A stretch of 64,000 nucleotides of DNA, from positions 33,307,733 to 33,371,732 of the forward strand of contig CATQJL010000305.1 of the NCBI GenBank assembly GCA_958299035.1, written 5' to 3'. Positions 12,440 to 23,314 of this stretch are shown here, in pieces. A program made the position numbers and the translations under genes. Numbering within the stretch: position 1 is the stretch's first letter; every line of letters begins with the position of its first letter. Source of the stretch: Cylicocyclus nassatus. Taxonomy: Eukaryota; Nematoda; Chromadorea; Rhabditida; Strongylidae. The notes below the pieces were generated by a model. It was not told the DNA's origin. It searched no databases and was given only the letters and a program-made list of their open reading frames with translations.

Positions 12440-12755
12440 TCGTTACTGGACGAAAGGTAAAGGGGATATCGTTTTTGCGGGGCCCGAATCGGATCCCCAA
12501 AAAAATTTGTGTACATGCAACACTAGCGAAGAATGTGGAGGCAAATTGCATATAGTACAGTGCGGAAGACAATCGAACACTTTTCTGTAGTGCCAAAGGC
12601 GACTAATTAGTCAAGTACAAGCTTCAAAGCCGGGTTAATATACGATGGAAGTGCTCCGACCGCTTGTGAAAAGCGCACGCGATTCAGCAAAACTGAAATC
12701 AACAAATTGCTTGTTTACAGCATAGAGACAAATATATGACACAAATTTGGACTGT
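12440..12755. repeat. Copy of a dispersed repeat with GGATATCGTTT and TTGTTTACAGC cores
   Basis: GGGGATATCGTTTTTGCGG at about 12461 and TTGCTTGTTTACAGCATAGA at about 12707 recur, in the same order, near 14166/14415 and 29012/29105. The type of element is unknown. Confidence 0.55.
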
Positions 12756-12770
12756 AGGCATAGAATATTA

Positions 12771-13653
12771 TTAGGTCGTCCCGAAAGTTTTGTCGGTTTT
12801 TTCAGACCACTATAAGACCACGCACAATGAAGATCTGAATGAGCTCTAGAATGTATTCGATGCAGCTTTTCCTTCTCTTTCTTGTGGTTACATTTCCGAA
12901 CCACAATCCTGCATGCTTTCTTTGATAATTGCTGAAATTCTCCACCCGTCATTTTTGTCTGCTCAAAGTTCGGCTAATTTTTGAAAATTTCATTTCAAAT
13001 TTTCGGAAAGAGTTAGGTAAGGATTAAATAGAGCAATTTTCGAACTACAAGATAGTACTTTTAGATTCCACTAATCTGCTGGTTTTCGCATTAAAAAATT
13101 ATTTCTTTGGAGGTGTCGATTTTTGGCAAAGTCATGAAACGCGCAACTGCAGCAAATACATGAAAGCTTTCAAAGTTTCTGGGAATTGAAACATGATTCA
13201 TATTAAACATTATTTATGCAACATTACCCAGTTTGACTTGCTTCAAAAAAGCAACTTTTTGGAATTTTTGGTACTTTTACGTGGTAAACGTAGTCAAAAA
13301 GCAGCGGTTTTTATTAAATAAATAATTATAACGGACCTGGTAAACATGGCCCATGTAATCTAAAATAAACACAATGTAGCCAAAGGCTTCCTCTACATAA
13401 CAGTTACCATCGCTCCTTAGAAGTGTCAGTATAGAATTTTTTGAAATTCAGGAAATGTTTGAAGTTACTGTTGAGCTATTCAAAAAGCCATGGCGATAAC
13501 ATTGCAAAGACAGGATAGCTCAGAGAGCAAATACAGTTGTAAGAAAGAGGATGAAAATCTAAATCAAATGGTACCTAGACCGTTTATGGACTAGTGTTCT
13601 GTGAGTTTTAGTGAGCGATGAAAAAAACCGACAAAACTTTCGGGACAACCTAA
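12771..13653. mobile_element. Mariner-type MITE, 883 bp
   Basis: The left end TTAGGTCGTCCCGAAAGTTT and the right end (reverse complement TTAGGTTGTCCCGAAAGTTT) match over about 33 bp. TA is duplicated at 12769-12770 and 13654-13655. The interior shows no transposase motifs. A short minus-strand frame that reads out through the left end (12952 down) is not recognised. Confidence 0.85.
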
Positions 13654-13655
13654 TA

Positions 13656-14150
13656 TTTATAGAAGAGTTAGTGAAAAGTTCTTAAGACTTATGTAGTATT
13701 ACCTTTTCCAAAATTAGCCCGTTTCTAAACGGTTACCAGATAATCTGAGACCGTTCGGAGCGAGGGCCCGGCGCGAGTCGGCTCTTAGGGTTTTTGAAAA
13801 CGAAGTCCCCCCGAATTTCGAAAAACTACGAAGTCTCCTTTACGCCTAGGTAAACCTATTGATAGGAGAAGATAAAACAAAAAAGGATAGTCTGAAAGAA
13901 ACGTGAACTAAGAGTGAAAAATCGAAGTAAAGCTGATTATTAGGCATGCGCAAGTGTTTGAAATTGGAGTGCGATTTCTAAAGAAGTGATTTATGAAGAA
14001 ATTAGAGCGAAGAACAAAGGAAAGGCATTGATATGAAACGTCTTCATACCCAGGGACAGATTCCGGACCGGGGAATTCGTTCATGATAAAAAAAATCAAG
14101 ACTTATGTGAAGTTACAAAAATATATGCTCCGAACAGGGCTCTGCATAGG
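13656..14150. other. No gene recognised
   Basis: Mixed-composition sequence with no exon-like block, repeat copy or RNA gene that I can support. Confidence 0.35.
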
Positions 14151-14154
14151 TGGC

Positions 14155-14581
14155 TTACGGGGCAAGCTGGATATCGTTTCGGGGTAGAAAGCAAGGAGGG
14201 TATCGTTTACGGAAACCACAGCCTTCCCTCTTCCCCCCCCCCCCCCCAACAACCACTTCCTTCCTCTTATGTCACCCTACATCTTCTATAGAGGACGCAG
14301 ATTGTCATTCCTGCCTTATCGATCCCATTCTTGCAAAAATTAAAAAAATCCTGTTTCATAAGTTCGCCGGTTAAGCGCGCGAATTTAAAAACCTACCCCG
14401 AAATGAACAAAAGCCTTGTTTACAGCGAAGAGAAAAGAAATGATTGGTGTGTAGATGGGCAACAGGGAGTTAGGACTATGTGCGAAAAATTATGAAAAAA
14501 TCATATGAACTGAAGGCGTGGCAAACTTTTTTTCGGAGTTAGGTGGCTTTCCAGCCACCTGGACAGCCACCTGAGGTGGTT
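14155..14581. repeat. Copy of the GGATATCGTTT dispersed repeat, ending in a hairpin array
   Basis: GGATATCGTTTCGGGGTAGA at about 14167 and GGGTATCGTTTACGG about 30 bp later are followed by CCTTGTTTACAGCGAAGAG at about 14412. The repeat ends with four short stem units at 14541-14581. A 15-C homopolymer run lies inside, near 14233. Confidence 0.55.
14541..14581. repeat. Hairpin array S-S'-S'-S built on GGTGGCT
   Basis: The units read GGTGGCT, AGCCACC, AGCCACC and GGTGG, with TTCC, TGGAC and TGA as spacers. The same architecture with a different stem (GCTGGCAC) is found at 29242-29283, at the same place in a related repeat. Confidence 0.7.
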
Positions 14582-14741
14582 GTAAAAAGAAAAGTCATAA
14601 ATTTTTCTCTTCACATAACTTTTCCACATATTTGACATAACTTTGTTCTAAATCAAAAACCCTGCAAATGAGTTCTCGAATCTCCCCTGAACCGCTCCTC
14701 CTCGCCTACTTACAGCCCTCCTAATAATTTGTACGACGCCG

Positions 14742-14905
14742 GCAAGCGTGCTCTAAGCGAGCTATGGTCCGCGTCTTGCGAAATTCGAAACGCACAAGCG
14801 TACCCTGATCGGCGACGCGGCAGCGACGCGCAGTTTCTTCCGCCGAGCGCGGCAGCGACCACGAACTTGGAGTTTTTGCGCATTGTCCAGTAGGAAGAAT
14901 TACTA
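14742..14905. repeat. GC-rich inverted repeat, left arm
   Basis: The stretch containing GCAGTTTCTTCCGCCGAGCG and TTGGAGTTTTTGCGCATTGT reappears inverted at 17287-17430, nearly identical over about 120 bp. The pair encloses about 2.4 kb that includes exon-like blocks. It could be the ends of one element or two oppositely placed copies of a smaller repeat. Confidence 0.7.
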
Positions 14906-14906
14906 C

Positions 14907-16214
14907 TAGGGTAGAAGAAGCTTGTTTAATCGTTGGGGCAGCGGCTGTCTCCATAAGAGTTCGTGGTTTTGCTTACAGATGGTTCGAAGACGCTGAAGGT
15001 TTTTGGAGTTATAGATAGTAGATTGTCTTCTTTTTCTTTTGTCTTTTCCATATTCTCGTGTCTTATTAATTTCGTAGTAACATTTTACTCCCCTACTTCA
15101 AGGTTCTGCTTCCTAACTCTTACGTCACTTATTGATTGATTTCCAGGCAGCGTAAGAGTATGGAAGAAGAAACTCCCTGCTGAACAAGGGAAGGACAGTG
15201 AACAAAAACCTGAACATGTGGAGGCATGTTGGAGGGAGCATAAAGGCACTGAACGCCGAATCAAAAGAAAATAAAGGTCAGCTGTTTTCGTTTGTTATAT
15301 GGGTGCTTTGTAAATTTCTAGTTTTTTAAACTTTTCTACCTTGTTTTATTGATAGCCAATTACCTTTTACTTTTTCGAGTGCAGTCATGGTTTTTTATTG
15401 AAAATCTGCTAGACCATATTCAATGAAATGCCATAAATCGTGCTTTCTAGACCTACACTATCTCTAGTCATCTTTTCTTAGCTTTGCGAGGATCCGTCTT
15501 ATTATACTACAAATACTGAAATCATAACTATTTCGAAGTCCAAAAAGTGGTTCTGAAGTTCCAACCTTATAGAAATGTTTGCCTAAGTCAGTGTTACGCC
15601 CACACAGCTCAAACATGGAATTTTCTGCTTTGTTACTCCAAGTTTTCTATTGAGAGATGTTCTGCCGGTTGGTGAGCGAGGTGCGTACACGCGATGAACC
15701 TGCTAAGCGCGGCGTAGTCTTCCTCAACGGTGAGACAAAGTTCCGCCAAGGTGTTTCGGTGTCACATACGACGAAGCTGTGGGCAAAACGATGTTCTCTT
15801 AATGATGAAAGGTAAGTAGGCACCTGTCTCTCATTTGGAACGAGCCCGAGTCGAGGGGCTTGCTCCCGCGGCCGACTCGGCAGGGCCCTTCGTTGCGTGC
15901 GAACGTGTCGTCTGACCTATCGGGCAGGAAAGGCTTCAGAAGGGAGGTCCAGTCGCTAAGGTCAGAGAACACTTCGGTTTTTAACCTCAAGCGACGCGAC
16001 TATGCGGCACCCGAGCCTCTCGAGTCCGGCTTCAAATGAAACATAGGGTTCAGAGTCTTTGTTGTCAATCGAAAACCGAGTTTCTTTGATGCGATGCCAA
16101 TTTAAATACCTTTTTTTTAGATATTCCCGGAAGATAAACACGATGTTACGTCCAGTAGATGTTGTTACCTGTGACTTTCCTCCAATGCCCATCGGTGATA
16201 TGGATGAGATTTAA
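14907..16214 (+). CDS. Unrecognised exon-like blocks between inverted repeats
   Basis: I do not recognise this protein. Two sets of blocks fit in phase. Set 1 is 14907-14998 joined to 15147-15274 (acceptor TTTCCAG). It reads SIRVRGFAYRWFEDAEG and continues SVRVWKKKLPAEQGK to a TAA at 15272-15274. The frame opens inside the GC-rich repeat to the left. Set 2 is 15657-15811 (ATG start possible, donor AAAG|GTAAGT), 15928-15960 and 16121-16214 (acceptor TTTTTTTTAG). It begins MFCRLVSEVRTRDEPAKRG and ends PPMPIGDMDEI before a TAA at 16212-16214. The blocks are short, so chance cannot be excluded, but three consecutive phased junctions in set 2 are suggestive. Whether the sets belong together, or to a transposon or a host gene, is open. 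Confidence 0.35.
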
Positions 16215-16454
16215 ACCTCTTGATATCATTCACAGCTTCTGTGTCACTTGTTAAATTTTATGTTTTTTAATATTGGTCTCCTAGCTATAAGGTTTTTTTT
16301 GTTGATACCTGTCTCACTACCTCGTTGTCAGTTGTTGTCAATTTTCCATGCACTGATTTATTAAACGAAAGCTATAAGTAATAAACGCTTTCAATCAAAA
16401 ACTGCACACCGTTTATCATGCAGAAGTACATGGTACAAATCACTATCAACTGGA

Positions 16455-16695
16455 TTTACCCTAAAATCTCACGGATAAGTCCGCTTTTTTGACAAGAAAA
16501 ATTGATGAAAATGCACCTTCTTACCGCCAAGAACCTTGCAGATAAGTCCTCCCATCAGATAAGTCCGCCTACCGATAAATCCGGACTTATCTGACAAGAT
16601 CTCAGGGTAGTTATAATGGAAAGAAAGCGGACCTATCTGAAGGCGGACTTATCTGTAGACGGGGAGGACTCTTATCTGTGATATTTTAGGGTAAA
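16455..16695. repeat. Inverted-repeat element rich in GATAAGTCCGC
   Basis: The ends TTTACCCTAAAATCTCACGG and its near complement at 16695 form terminal inverted repeats of about 28 bp. Inside, GATAAGTCC/GGACTTATC motifs occur at least six times in both orientations, so the whole element can fold back. Confidence 0.7.
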
Positions 16696-17286
16696 AGCAT
16701 GGTGTACATGTTGCAATGGAGAAAAACATTGAGGGGCGGCATTCACAACGGCATACGTATTTACAACTATACTACATTGTACAACTATAGATATAATTCA
16801 CAGAGAGAGCTATACTCGGTGGGCTGAAGACGAGCACATTTGGCTTTTCATTGGCAACACAGGTACCTATGTCATGTTCATGCTAGATTGCTAAACGGTG
16901 TAGAATTTATTGAAAGAGGTCATCGATGATGGATGAGTGGAAGGGAAATTTTGCATGATGGCTTTGATGACATCAATGATCACATATTGACGCTTGAAGG
17001 TTGTAAGGACCAAGTTGATGAGATCTACTAGTCAAGACATAGGCGTGTTCGACCACTTTCTGAGTGAAACTGCCATGAATTTTGTCCACTTGCAGGAATA
17101 CTCGTGACGCAGAATTGATTTCACTGTTATTTATAGAAGAAAATACAAGACACTTTGAGAGATCCTACTACACAATCAAGAGAAAAACAATGGAACTCAT
17201 GTTCCACACTGATTGCATACTCGTTGAAAGTAGAACGCAGCAAGCCACTTCATGCTACACATTAAAACTACGGGATGAACCTAGTA

Positions 17287-17430
17287 GTAATCCTTCCTAC
17301 TGGATAATGCGCAAAAACTCCAAGTTCGTGGTCGCTGCCGCGCTCGGCGGAAGAAACTGCGCGTCGCTGCCTCGTCGCCGATCAGGGTACGCTTGTGCGT
17401 TTCGAATTCGTCGCGGGACGCAGCATGCCC
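17287..17430. repeat. GC-rich inverted repeat, right arm
   Basis: Inverted, nearly identical partner of 14742-14905, from TAGTAATCCTTCCTACTGG onwards. A 134-codon open frame across it (17082-17486) and its antisense partner are by-products of the GC-rich arm. Confidence 0.7.
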
Positions 17431-17836
17431 AATTTGGAGAATACGAGCTTTTTCAGTTCTTTTTCGACCGTTCAATGTTGTATTAGTGTTTTGTTCCATT
17501 ATTTTTTTGTTTTTTTTGTCTGATCTATTCATGGTCGCGTCATAGATGGTGTGGTATTTTTGTGGCGAAGTGTATGGGAACTTCGTTTTTGAAAAAATGA
17601 AAAAAACCATCTCATGCCGAGCCCTGTTTGGGAAGCCTCTTCTTCAAAGTTAGTACAAGTCTTTCCAAGAGTATCGATCGATCGAGTCAATCAGTATTTT
17701 CTTCAAGAATGGTTTGTATGATTTCGCTCACAGAAAGTCATTATACTGCTCATCACCATTTTCACTCAACCCTGCACTTTGATTCTGCGAAGAAACTGGA
17801 GCCTTAGAATTACTTCTAAGACTACGGGATAAGGTA

Positions 17837-18781
17837 TTAGGTTGTCCGGAAATTAATGCCCGTTTTGAATTTCAACCGCAATAAGTCATACACTTCTCAT
17901 TTCTAAATAGGTTGCAAAGTACCATTCGATAGAGCAAAGCAAGCTCTATAAGATGGCCTTCTTGCTTCTGTAACAGCTCTCACCCACCTCGAGTTTGGAG
18001 CCAAAAACTAAAAAGACTCAGCAGCCCGAAATATCGAAAAAAATCGTAACTCAGTTCATAAAAATCATACAAAAATTCTTACTTGCTCACGTAAACACTA
18101 TCCACATAAAACATCTATATACGCCTTTGCCACATTTTTTTCTCTGTTAGAAATCAAGAAAACGAAAATTTTCATGTATTTGCCAAAGTGATGCTGTGCC
18201 GTTCCCACATAAGTAGTTCTAAACTACAGACCTGTAGAAGTACAAACGTAAATTCTCAGCTCTCTAAAAGCTTTAGTTCTCGAGAAATTTGAATTTTAGC
18301 TTGGACCACCTAACGAAGCTGTATTCGGTATTTCTCGAGAACTAAAGCTTGTAGAGAGCTGAAAATTTGAGTCTGTACCTCTACGGGCTTGGGGTGTACA
18401 ACTACCTATGTGGGGATGGCTCAGCATCACTTTGGCAAATGCACGAAAATTTCCGTTTTCTTGGTTTCTAACAGAGAAAAAAATGCGGCAAAGGCGTATA
18501 TAGATGTTTCATGTGGATAGTGTTTATGTGAGCAAGTAAAAATTTTTGTAGGATTTTTATGAACTAAGTTACGATTTTTTTCGATTTTTAGGGCTGCTGA
18601 GTCTTTTTAGTTTTTGGCTCAAAACTCGAGGTGGGTGAGAGCTGTTGCAAAAGCAAGAAAGCCATTTTGTAGAGCTTGCTTTGCTCTATCGAATGGTACT
18701 TTGCAACCTATTTAGAAATGAGTAGTGTATGACTTATTGCGGTTGAAATTCAAAACGGGCATTAATTTCCGGACAACCTAA
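17837..18781. mobile_element. Near-perfect 945-bp palindromic mariner-type element
   Basis: The left end TTAGGTTGTCCGGAAATTAA and the right end are exact inverted copies, and TA is duplicated at 17835-17836 and 18782-18783. The two arms, about 430 bp each, match almost throughout (for example CTCTATCGAATGGTACTTTG on both). They are separated by a short centre near 18290-18330. No coding region is visible. It would fold into one long hairpin. Confidence 0.9.
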
Positions 18782-18880
18782 TAGATTGCAAGGAATTTTT
18801 CTGCGCGGACAGGCATTGTGATTTTGAATCGATGACCTATTTAGGTGCAACCCAAATGATCGAGACGAAAACGGAAGTAA

Positions 18881-19300
18881 TCGATAGTCTCACAAGAATT
18901 GTTGCGAAAGGACTCAGCACCTTAAGGCAGGAGTTAGCAACACTAGCAAAGAAATAATATTGAAGGAAGTATGACAGGCAGTTGTGCTAATAATGGTAGA
19001 CCTAGCAACGAAATCAAAAAATGGGTAAAGCAAGGAAGGAGTGGAACACTGATTCAAAGAGGGTAGCAGTATGTTGTGAAAAAAAAGCAGAGGAATCGAT
19101 AGTCGCAACGAATTGTTTGGGACTCAGCAACATAAGGCAGGAGTAAGCACCACTAGAGAAGAAATGATAAATGATATAGAAGGAAGAATTACGAGCGGTT
19201 GCTAATAAATGATAAATTAGCAAAGTACTCAAAAAGGCGGCAAAGCAAGGAAGGAGTGGAACACTGATTTGAAGAGGGTAGCAGTATGTTATGAAAAGTT
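18881..19300. repeat. Tandem duplication, two units of about 215 bp
   Basis: Unit 1 starts TCGATAGTC at 18881 and unit 2 starts TCGATAGTC at 19096. Both contain AAGGCAGGAGT, GCAAGGAAGGAGTGGAACAC and GAGGGTAGCAGTATGTT in the same order with scattered differences. Nothing coding is seen on the plus strand; serine/leucine-rich minus frames are by-products. Confidence 0.75.
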
Positions 19301-19825
19301 AGATATGGCGAGCAAAACGTTCAAAGGATAGGGAGAGTGGATAGGAAAGCAAGCGCTCAGAACGACGGCACGATTAACCACGATTGACCTAGGTGTTTTA
19401 TGTTTTGTTAGCATCAAACAAGCAAAAGATGGAAAGCCCATAGCATCCAGAAGGTGAGAATGCTAAAGACGGAATATTGAAAGAAGTTGATTCAGACTCA
19501 AGCCTTTTACATGCATGAATTTTACAAATTATACCTTCTTATCACATTCTTTCGTCTTCTAGTAGCTGTTGTGAATCACCATTGTTTTACTTCAGATCGT
19601 GGTTGAGTTGCGAGCACGTTTTTATTATAGAGGAAATTATGGAGCCAATTTCACAAGAATTTTGAATTGGTTTCAAAAGCGGGAAGCCTTTGCCATCAAC
19701 ATCTTGTCTGCAGTGGTATAAACGTCGTGATCTTTTCTACCTATAAATTGAAGAAGTTTCAGTATGCGTCCCGTAAACTCTCACGCTTTTTGATTATTCT
19801 TGCTTCATGATTTCAAAATATCTTA

Positions 19826-20281
19826 TAAGGAAAGCTTCTTAACTTAGCTTGGCCTTTTGGTAAAAGGCACATATATTCTGAATCAACTTCAACCGCTGAT
19901 TTCAAATATGCTAATCCTAGCTGCCACGCACCATTCCGAACCGAGTTATGGGCTTTTTCCTACGCAAAATTGTTCATACTCTGAACAAAAGAAGACTGAC
20001 TATAGATAAAAATCTGCAAGAAAAACATGCTGAGGTATCGAAATAAAACAAATCCAATCTTTTCTCACTAAAAAAGCTTAACGCATGTGTATCAGCACTT
20101 AAATTGATGATGACGTGATGCCCGTGAGTCGATGAGCATGCCAATTATGCGCTAAAAAAGCCCATAACTCGCTTCGGAATGGTGCGTGGCAGCTAGGAAT
20201 AGCATATTTGTTACCGCATTTGAAAATGATTCAGACTATATGTGTATCTTGCCAAAAGACCGAGTCAGGTATCTTCCCTTA
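19826..20281. repeat. Foldback element, 456 bp
   Basis: The ends TAAGGAAAG and CTTCCCTTA are inverted, with TA at 19824-19825 and 20282-20283. The arms share AGCTGCCACGCACCATTCCG (inverted at about 20178-20197) and match over about 130 bp. The spacer shows no gene. Confidence 0.75.
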
Positions 20282-20283
20282 TA

Positions 20284-21145
20284 GAAGAAGAAGAAGGGAG
20301 AAAGACTGGTGCACTTTCAAACGCATGTTGGCTTTTATGATACAGAGGTAAAACCTATCTGTGGGGAAGATTTTGAATTTGGAGCGATTATGTTACGCTG
20401 CTGGGCAAAGCACTATAATGATCTCAGACACGTAAAGCAAGATAGAAGTTTCAGCGCTTCGGCTTAAGATAGAGCAACAGGGAAAAAATTTGAGGTGTGG
20501 ACGTGATGGAAGCAAATACTTTTGCTAAAGAACTAAACTGGAAAACATCCATCAAGTCACTTATAGCTCCTCGTTTGACGTAAGGTAGACTGAAGCAGTT
20601 AGCTAGGTAGACGCGGAAAAAGTCTGACTGCATTGGAGCTGTAAACGGAGTCATCGGCAAGAAGTGGTCGTAGATAATTCTGAAAGCGAAGTTCTCCCCA
20701 GACTTCAAAAAGGCGACACAGAAAAGTGCACCAAACTTATACACATCGCTACTTCTTCTCTCAAGTGTCGAAATGTGTGTTCATACTGCAGCACTATGTG
20801 CGCCGATCGCACCGACTGCAGTACATAGCTGTAGCAGCCGCTGCAATCTAAGCATGTCAAAGAATGTTCGGCCGCAATCACGTCGAAGCACCGTGATTTA
20901 GCTCAAAAATCATGCTTGCTGATTTCAATTATTCCAATTAAATTTTCGTGCCTCTTTTGCCCATAATTGTTCTAATTCGTGTTGCTATGGAATGTCCTTC
21001 TACAGTATTATCTTTGTCTATTTGTTCTTTCCCTAACAAGATTTCATATCACACAAACTTCTTGTGTGCTTTATGTCAATGTTACTAGATGCGGTAGGCG
21101 TGCGCAGAGTTACATTTTATAAGGCCTCTCATCCTTGACTTTCAG
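20284..21145. other. No gene recognised
   Basis: An open frame of 97 codons (20744 down to 20451, minus) and a short Cys-rich plus-strand stretch near 20770-20820 are present. Neither has convincing splice context or family motifs. Confidence 0.3.
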
Positions 21146-21397
21146 TCGAGTATTGCGCGACGTTATTCTAACTTCAAATTCATCCAGTTTCGACAGCACT
21201 ATCACATACCTTCACAAGAATTGTAAACCTCAGAACCTCACAGAATCTCAAAGATTTCAGGAGTGCGAAGATGAAAATGTGTGCCCATCGCCACTGAAAG
21301 GAGAGGAAAGAGTCGTCACTGTTAGAATTTTTGGTGTTTCAAAGCTTTTCCAACTTGGTTGCACGATGGATAAGTGGCATTCACATCTTCAGAAAAG
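21146..21397 (+). CDS. Candidate exon of an unknown gene
   Basis: A 252-bp block bounded by an acceptor (GACTTTCAG) and a donor (AAAAG|GTGAGG) is open throughout in one frame. The predicted peptide is polar and holds four cysteines, with ECEDENVCPSPLKGEERVV in the middle. Joined to the next plausible acceptor (21457) it would stop at once (Ser-stop), so it could be a penultimate exon. I do not recognise the protein, and no partner exon upstream is convincing. Confidence 0.3.
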
Positions 21398-21546
21398 GTG
21401 AGGGTTTCCCTGTCTACATTTTCTTTAATCACATGTGTTTTGGCAATATTCTGTAGCTGATACGAAGATTCCAACGTATCCACGCCCGGCCTTGGTATGT
21501 TGCTCTTCCCTTTCTAACATTATTGCGCATTCGCTTCGCTTCTAAC

Positions 21547-21745
21547 TGTTGTGTTTGCCATGGCGTGTGTAGGAAGACGATTGAAGACCGAGTTCTTTAC
21601 TTGACGACAAGGAACTGAGAATGAATTATACTTACTAAGGAATGCCTATATATAGTGCACACAACTATATCACATATTATAAACAACAGATCAACATATT
21701 CGTTCATTCTTCTCGAGCATTGGTTTCTTGTGCGGCTGCACAACA
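21547..21745 (-). repeat. 3' LTR of the gag-only element
   Basis: Starts TGTTGTG and ends CACAACA, an inverted terminal heptamer. It differs from the other repeat at only a few positions, which points to a fairly recent insertion. Confidence 0.9.
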
Positions 21746-21756
21746 CCTCCCCTTCT
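21746..21756 (-). promoter_or_regulatory. Polypurine tract
   Basis: The minus strand reads AGAAGGGGAGG directly before the 3' LTR, the position of the plus-strand primer for reverse transcription. It fixes the orientation of the element. Confidence 0.75.
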
Positions 21757-22598
21757 AAGTAAAGCGGTGGGTCCTTTCCGCGCTGAGGACTGAGCTGATA
21801 CTTCATCTTCTTAGGTTGCACTTTATGTTTCTCGTAAGCCGAGTACAGTGGATCTGGAGCGATATAAACTTCGTATTCAGTGAACATCTCACTAAAGGAG
21901 CAGTCATCCAAAGTTGGGCTTGATATTTTGCGACAAAGCATGGAAAACTTTTGCACCGCCTCGGCTAACGTCTTCTCCCTTTTCGGCTTAGTTACTAGGC
22001 ACTGGAAGTTGTCGACGATTCTTTCGGCCTGTTCACTGAACTGCCGATGGCGAGTAAGTCGAACATGTCTGGCTTTTCCAGAATCGCGGGTTTCGGCTAT
22101 CCTGAATTAAGTAATATCATAAGAAACAGGTACCTCGGCACTTCCGAATTGACTGGATTTTGAACGGGTTTTGCCAAATATCTTGCTCTTATTCTCTTTT
22201 TCGAGCACAAAGACAGCCGTTGTTTTCGCGCCGTCTTCTGTTTTGGGTTGAAACGCTTCTGCGAACTGTGTTATCAGGTGAGTTTGCTTCTTGTCAAGTG
22301 TATCGTTCGTAGCGGTCACTGCATTCAAATTGTGACAGCCGATAACACTGCGCGAAAGGCACAGTCGCTCTGGTTCCAATGCACTTCAGGTAGTGCTGGT
22401 CCATCAAGTACATTTGTGGTACCATTTAAGGCGATGCCATTTAGCGCATGCTCACATGTGCCGTGTCCATGGCATGTAATGCTGTTCCCATTAGCAGCAG
22501 TCGAATTATGTTTCGGGTTCTTTGGCATGTGTCGGCCAGTCTTGATCCATGTGTCGCGATCTTCAGCTCCTCAGTCAAGTCGTAACTTGGTACTTGTG

Positions 22599-23314
22599 TT
22601 ATTGGTTTTCACATTGTAGTACGACTTCGTTTTTTTTAGGCGGTGAGATGACGACAGGAAGGACGTCCTTGGCTTCATCGACAAATAGTTTACGTAGACA
22701 GTACCTCTCTAGATTTCCACGCTTCTTGCAGTAGTTGCATTCAGTGATCGGCTTCTCGCACTTCCTGGTCCTATGGGTCTTCGCTCCGCAGTTCATACAA
22801 AGATGTGTTTTGGACTTGTGACCGATGAATGGCTTCCGCTTCTCGTCTCGCTGTATCGCGTTGACTTGCGGGTTCTCATTCATCTGATTCACGCTGACCT
22901 GAGGTACCCTGGCTTTGTCGATCATCTGTATGTGATTCTGCAGTTCCAAGTAGTCTTTTACTCTTCGTTGAATTCTTGCTTCGTCAGTTCAGCCATGGGT
23001 TCTCGACAAGACTTCCACAATTCCATGATTTGCTTCATTAGAAAGTGGACCGTGTCCGTGTTCGGGCTCGGGTTCGGGTTCTGCTCGAATTCTGGTAGAC
23101 GAGTAGCGAGTGCATTCATCGCGTAATCCTCGCTGGATCCTTGTTCTTTCTTTACTTCTTTCCGTAGCTCCATGATTTGCAGCATCAGAAGATGGGTTGG
23201 GTCCATGTTGGGAGTCGGGTTGGGCTCGGGTTCAGGTTCTGATCGCCAGTTGTTGTGTTTGCCACGGCGTGTGTAGGAAGACGATTGGAGACCGAGTTCT
23301 TTACTTAACGACAA
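22599..23314 (-). pseudogene. Gag-like protein with zinc knuckles, interrupted
   Basis: Two minus-strand frames follow each other. From 23314 to 22958 a Glu/Pro-rich segment contains a repeated HLLMLQIMEL / HFLMKQIMEL block. From 22949 to 22599 there are two zinc knuckles. The first, CMNCGAKTHRTRKC, is a perfect C-x2-C-x4-H-x4-C. The second, CNYCKKRGNLERYC, has Asn in place of His. Such knuckles bind the element's RNA during particle assembly. The first frame starts inside the 5' LTR. A stop or frame change near 22955 separates the two. Further short minus frames down to 21760 may be decayed gag/pro sequence; no Asp-Thr/Ser-Gly protease box was seen. Confidence 0.75.

Noticed and set aside
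14233..14247. Run of 15 C residues
   Set aside because: Ordinary homopolymer; its length is also prone to sequencing error.
14786..17486. GC-rich inverted arms as possible rRNA or tRNA genes
   Set aside because: No conserved rRNA blocks or cloverleaf could be drawn.
22248..23126. Plus-strand frames across the LTR element
   Set aside because: They lie antisense to gag, whose zinc knuckles, purine tract and primer-site candidate fix the minus strand.
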